Shown here: in pieces, positions 60,566-64,000 of the stretch
How the letters are laid out: every line of letters begins with the position of its first letter
How positions within the stretch are numbered: the stretch's first letter is position 1
From: VGWB01 sp964480945
GTDB taxonomy: Bacteria > Bacteroidota > Ignavibacteria > UBA10030
Assembly: GCA_964480945.1 (NCBI GenBank)
Contig: CAYZRX010000001.1
Span: 1 to 64,000 of the forward strand
Direction of reading: 5' to 3'
DNA length: 64,000 nt
Program-made: the position numbers and the translations under genes
The notes under the pieces: generated by a model
Seen by the model: the letters and a program-made list of their open reading frames with translations, nothing else
What the model was told of the DNA's origin: nothing
Database searches by the model: none

Positions 60566-61777
60566 CTACGAGGCGGCGAAGTAGTCGGCAAGGGATTCCA
60601 CAAGCGACTCGGCAGTTGATTGCCTCGCCGTGATTTGCACGGGGAGACCGCAATCCTGAGCAGCCTTCGTCGTAGTTGGGCCGATTGCCGCTACCAGCGT
60701 GTTTTCCGCGTAGTCGTTCCCAACCATTTGGACGAAGTTCTGGACGCTTGAAGGACTGAAGAACGTCACCACGTCGATCTCTTGGTTGACAAGGGCCTGG
60801 CGGACGACGTCGAGGTTTCTCGGCTGCGTGCCGACGGTCCTGTAGACAACAATCTCATCGACGACTGCATCCTTCGCGCGGAGGGCGTTTGGAACGACCT
60901 CCCGGCCAATGTTGCTCCGGGGAAAGAGGAAACGCTTCCCGGCGACGTCCATTCCTGCGAGAGCAGCGGCCAGCCCCTCCGCGGCTTGATGCTCAGGGAT
61001 GAGCTCGACCGGAACCTTGGCTTTGCGCAGTGCGCCCCGCGTCTTCTCGCCGACAGCATAAACGTGCCGTTCCGACAGAGCCGATTTCGCTTGAGGACGT
61101 ATCTTCTCAATCCTGCTGAGGAATCTCTCGACGGCATTTGAACTCGTGAAGATCACCCCGAAGTACTCGCTCAGATTCGCGATCGCTCGATCGCAGTCAT
61201 TCCACGAGTCCGGCTCGAGAATTGCGATCGTCGGGAGGACCAGAGGGTACGCACCACGATCTTCGAGAAGCTCGACGAGCGGTTGGCTTTGATCGGCTGT
61301 GCGCGTGAGCAGGAAGACCTTGCCCTCCAGCGGTCTCGGGCTCGCAGCGGGATGAGCAAGGCTCGGCACATACGGTACGAGCTCTTCGCTCACCCGGAAC
61401 GGGGAGTCGGGAGCATCGATATCCAGCTCAGAGGCCTTTCTCATCAACCCGGAGAGGTGTCGGTATGATGATATGAGATACTCGAGATGCTCACGGTTCG
61501 AGATGACCGAGGGTCCGTCTTTCCCGGACAGTTGGGTCACGGTCTCCTCGCATGCAGCTGATGCTCGCTCCAGACATTGAAGGAATTCTGCCCTCAGCCC
61601 ACGCAGGAGATATGCATGCACGATCTCCCGAGCCACGGTCTTGGAGGAGCGGCGGATCGCTGTGGCGAGGTCCGGTCGCAGGCTCAGCGTCTCGAACAGC
61701 GTCAGGGTGTTGATTTGCGCTGCAAGCGATCGAGCGAGCTGGTAGATTTCAAGTCTGGTGTATCCTTCGTCGATCAT
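60566..61777 (-). CDS. hemD: Four-helix-bundle domain fused to uroporphyrinogen-III synthase
   Basis: A 403-residue protein. The C-terminal part (about 150-400) is uroporphyrinogen-III synthase, closing the tetrapyrrole ring with inversion of ring D: GKVFLLTRTADQSQPLVELL, FGVIFTSSNAVERFL, YAVGEKTRGAL, FLFPRSNIGREVVP and VVTFFSPSSVQNFV. The N-terminal 120 residues (YTRLEIYQLARSLAAQINTL ... AIRRSSKTVAREIVHAYLL ... FLQCLERASAACEETVTQL) match the four-helix-bundle family known from 23S rRNA intervening-sequence proteins (TIGR02436). I know of no usual fusion of these two. The start lies 15 bases after hemC. Confidence 0.88.
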   Translation of the reverse strand: MIDEGYTRLEIYQLARSLAAQINTLTLFETLSLRPDLATAIRRSSKTVAREIVHAYLLRGLRAEFLQCLERASAACEETVTQLSGKDGPSVISNREHLEYLISSYRHLSGLMRKASELDIDAPDSPFRVSEELVPYVPSLAHPAASPRPLEGKVFLLTRTADQSQPLVELLEDRGAYPLVLPTIAILEPDSWNDCDRAIANLSEYFGVIFTSSNAVERFLSRIEKIRPQAKSALSERHVYAVGEKTRGALRKAKVPVELIPEHQAAEGLAAALAGMDVAGKRFLFPRSNIGREVVPNALRAKDAVVDEIVVYRTVGTQPRNLDVVRQALVNQEIDVVTFFSPSSVQNFVQMVGNDYAENTLVAAIGPTTTKAAQDCGLPVQITARQSTAESLVESLADYFAAS

Positions 61778-61792
61778 GGCGTATTGACCCTG

Positions 61793-62758
61793 TTAAACGT
61801 GAGAAGGTTTCGCGGCGGGTTGACTGGTGCGAATCTCGGACAAGATCTCACGGCCTCCTCTTTCGAGCAGTTGTTTCGCCAGCTGAATTCCCAGAGCCTC
61901 CGATTCGGCGGAGCTCCCTCCAATGCTTCCCCTCACGACCCGCCTCCCGTCCAAGCTCCCAATCAGCGCATCGAGTCGGAATGTGCCGTCTTCCAGTCTG
62001 CCGTACGTCCCGATGGGAACCTGGCAGCCCCCTTCGAGGAACCGGAGAAACGCCCGTTCACCGCTCACGGCGATCGCCGTACTCTCGTGGTGCAACTTCT
62101 GCACGACCTCTCGCACACTCTCATCGCTCTCCCGCATCACGATCGCCAACGCACCCTGTCCCACTGCGGGCAGCATCGTTTCCACAGGAAGGACCTCGGC
62201 GATTCTTTCCTCCCATCCGAGCCTCTTCACGCCGGCTCGTGCCAGGACCATCCCATCCCAATCAGAGGTCGCGAGCTTCTTGAGCCGAGTGTTCAGGTTC
62301 CCTCGAATATCGATGACCTCAAGGTCAGGCCGGATCTGAAGGAGCTGGCACCGTCGCCTCAGGCTGCCGGTGGCAATCTTCGCGTGACGGGGAAGATCCC
62401 CAAAGCGTCGGTGGTTTTTCGCCGGATGGGCTATGAACGCATCCCGGACATCCTCACGTTCAACGACAGCGCCGATCGTGAGGCCGGCCGGGAGGATCGT
62501 CGGCACGTCCTTGGCGCTGTGGACAGCGATGTCGATCGTGCGGTCGAGGAGGGCGTGATCGATCTCTTTCGTGAAGAGACCCTTGTCACCAATCCTTGAA
62601 AGGGGGGAGTCAAGGATCTTGTCCCCAAGGGTCTTGATGATTTGAAGCTCGACGTCGAGTGCCGGAAAGAGTTTGCGCAGTTCCGACTTGACGAAATTGC
62701 TCTGCCACAGAGCAAGCTCACTCCCCCTCGTACCGATGATCAAACGCTTAACTGTCAT
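61793..62758 (-). CDS. hemC: Hydroxymethylbilane synthase (porphobilinogen deaminase)
   Basis: A 321-residue enzyme that links four porphobilinogens into hydroxymethylbilane. Visible are IIGTRGSELALWQS, the DKGLFTKEID and AVHSAKDVPT blocks with the catalytic Asp, GSLRRRCQLL, IRGNLNTRL, and the cofactor-binding Cys245 in FLEGGCQVPIG. Length is normal. Its start overlaps the end of hemA by 11 bases. Confidence 0.96.
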   Translation of the reverse strand: MTVKRLIIGTRGSELALWQSNFVKSELRKLFPALDVELQIIKTLGDKILDSPLSRIGDKGLFTKEIDHALLDRTIDIAVHSAKDVPTILPAGLTIGAVVEREDVRDAFIAHPAKNHRRFGDLPRHAKIATGSLRRRCQLLQIRPDLEVIDIRGNLNTRLKKLATSDWDGMVLARAGVKRLGWEERIAEVLPVETMLPAVGQGALAIVMRESDESVREVVQKLHHESTAIAVSGERAFLRFLEGGCQVPIGTYGRLEDGTFRLDALIGSLDGRRVVRGSIGGSSAESEALGIQLAKQLLERGGREILSEIRTSQPAAKPSHV

Positions 62759-64000
62759 TCGAGCGATCCTTTTGGACGGCGTCGATACCGAAGAGTCTCC
62801 TCACGATGTTGATCTTTTGGAGCCTATCGGAGACCGATTCGTCCTGACCGTTCCTCAGGTTCACGATCGGGGTGTGGAGGATTTTGTTGATGATACGTTT
62901 GGTGACAAGGTCGACGAGTTCGCGATCTTTCTGCTCGAAGCGGTTGATGTTCTTCGCCACCTCGCCCCTTCGAATGTTTTCGATAAGCTCCGTTAGAGCA
63001 GCGATGGTCGGGTTCGCTTGCAGCGACGCATGCCATTTGTAGAGCTCGGTCAGCTCTTCCGAGATGATTTGCTTGATTTGCGGGATCTCGGCCTGGCGCT
63101 TCTGGATGGTCTCGTTCACCATTCCGTTGAGGCTGTCCATGTCGTACAGAAAGACGTTCTCGAAGTCCTTTGCCGCAGGATCGATGTTGCGGGGCATGCC
63201 GATGTCGATGAGGAAGAGCGCGCCGGAGTGCCGCCCTTTGTTGATCCTGGCGATATCGTCGGCGGTCAGGACGTACTGGTCCGTCTGGACGGAGGACACA
63301 ATGATATCGAGCTCACCGAGTCTGTCGCGGAAGCTCTCGAACGGGAGAGTCTTTCCCCCGACCATCTTCGCCAACTGTTCGCCGCGTTCTGCTGTCCTGT
63401 TGGTGATGTAGAGTGTGCCGATGCCTTTTCCCGCCAGATGTTTCGCGGTCAACTGGGCGGTGTCGCCCGCTCCGATGACGAGGGCCTTCTTACGATGCAG
63501 GTCGTCAAAGATGCGTTCGGCGAGCTCGACGGCGGCGTAGCTGACGGAGATCGCTCCCTCGGAAATCTGAGTTTCGCTCCGCGCGCGTTTCCCCACGTGG
63601 AAAGCGGACTGGAAGAGCTTGTTCATAAAGAATCCCGCCGTGCCGCTATCGTGTGCAAGGTTGTACCCATCCTTCACTTGAGCCAAGATCTGGACGTCTC
63701 CCGCCACCATCGAGTCGATGCCCGAGGCGACGTGAAACAAATGTTCCGCCGCGCCGCTCGCAAAGAACGAGAAGAACCGGGATGCAGGGACATCCTGCGA
63801 GGCTGACTTTTGCTCCCGGAGAAAATCTTTCAGGAATTCGACCCGAAGGCCATCCTGCGAGCTGAATGTGTACACCTCTGTCCTGTTGCAGGTTGAGAAC
63901 AAGACGCATTCGTGGAAACCCGCCGATTTGAGCTGGGGGAGGGCAGCCCGAATTTCGTCATCGGAGAACCAGAGCCGCTCGCGCATCTCGAGGGGAGCCG
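62748..64000 (-). CDS. hemA: Glutamyl-tRNA reductase, 5' end cut by window
   Basis: Reduces glutamyl-tRNA to glutamate-1-semialdehyde, the first step of C5 heme synthesis. The visible part has the catalytic Cys in LFSTCNRTEVY, GIDSMVAGDVQILAQVK, the SVSYAAVELAERIF segment, the NADPH site ALVIGAGDTAQLTAKHL and ISSVQ-like IIVSSVQTD. An ATG at 63986 opens MRERLWFSDDE, but the frame continues upstream as APLE, matching the conserved TAP-x-(E/D)-x-RE-x-L block near the family N-terminus. The true start therefore lies beyond the window, roughly 10-20 codons further. Confidence 0.95.
   Translation of the reverse strand, partial: APLEMRERLWFSDDEIRAALPQLKSAGFHECVLFSTCNRTEVYTFSSQDGLRVEFLKDFLREQKSASQDVPASRFFSFFASGAAEHLFHVASGIDSMVAGDVQILAQVKDGYNLAHDSGTAGFFMNKLFQSAFHVGKRARSETQISEGAISVSYAAVELAERIFDDLHRKKALVIGAGDTAQLTAKHLAGKGIGTLYITNRTAERGEQLAKMVGGKTLPFESFRDRLGELDIIVSSVQTDQYVLTADDIARINKGRHSGALFLIDIGMPRNIDPAAKDFENVFLYDMDSLNGMVNETIQKRQAEIPQIKQIISEELTELYKWHASLQANPTIAALTELIENIRRGEVAKNINRFEQKDRELVDLVTKRIINKILHTPIVNLRNGQDESVSDRLQKINIVRRLFGIDAVQKDRSNDS

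Noticed and set aside
61577..62599. 340-codon plus-strand frame over hemC and hemD
   Set aside because: Both genes on the minus strand are unambiguous, and the antisense product has no family features.
1..64000. tRNA, rRNA, CRISPR arrays, insertion sequences
   Set aside because: Looked for T-loop-like GTTCRA motifs, regular short direct repeats with spacers and transposase motifs on both strands by eye; none convincing.

Overview
The window looks like part of a GC-rich genome assembled from a metagenome, from the FCB superphylum and most like Ignavibacteria/Chlorobi relatives. Three things point there. Two secreted proteins end in type IX secretion (T9SS) sorting domains with the SQNYPNPFNP core. 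A Rieske/cytochrome b6-type pair sits without a cytochrome c1. Many genes carry good Shine-Dalgarno sequences, which is unlike typical Bacteroidia. A run of 100 N (16169-16268) marks a scaffold gap inside a repeat-rich gene. I saw no rRNA, tRNA, CRISPR array or transposase.

Layout. 1-5.7 kb: a GYD protein, an SPFH/ribbon-helix-helix operon with two paralogous unknown genes, a ubiquitin-like/Mut7-C RNase protein and a beta-lactamase-fold hydrolase. 6.0-14.2 kb: two ECF sigma/anti-sigma modules, the first followed by two DUF4097 envelope proteins, the second divergent from a DUF4139/VWA pair. 14.8-18.4 kb: a T9SS-exported fibronectin-repeat protein broken by the gap, and a PDZ protein. 18.6-27.1 kb: a PAS histidine kinase with an NtrC-type regulator, a stand-alone Fis-type HTH protein behind a clear sigma-54 promoter, a MarR regulator, a nine-heme cytochrome with a T9SS tail, a degenerate receiver and a DksA/TraR-like protein.

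28.5-46.0 kb is the most striking region: thirteen same-strand genes preceded by 1.5 kb of non-coding DNA and a second sigma-54 promoter. It encodes seven multiheme c-type cytochromes (13, 19, 7, 11, 4, 14 and 13 heme-binding motifs), two related membrane b-type modules (one fused to its cytochrome, one separate), an ImcH-like NapC/NirT cytochrome, a Rieske protein, cytochrome b, an outer-membrane beta-barrel and a CcmF-type cytochrome assembly protein. With the T9SS nonaheme protein the window carries 90 heme-binding motifs. I infer a route from the quinone pool across periplasm and outer membrane, that is, extracellular electron transfer.

46.1-51.6 kb: a receiver protein carrying a histidine-kinase dimerisation helix but no kinase domain, alanine dehydrogenase, a CoA-transferase, two small proteins (one with a duplicated four-cysteine motif) and an unknown secreted protein. 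51.6-64.0 kb: a minus-strand heme-biosynthesis cluster, hemA (cut by the window end), hemC, hemD (fused to a four-helix-bundle domain), hemE, hemF, hemH and protoporphyrinogen oxidase, interspersed with an S9 peptidase and a K+/H+ antiporter. This heme supply beside a cytochrome locus makes functional sense. hemF and the oxidase imply some exposure to oxygen.
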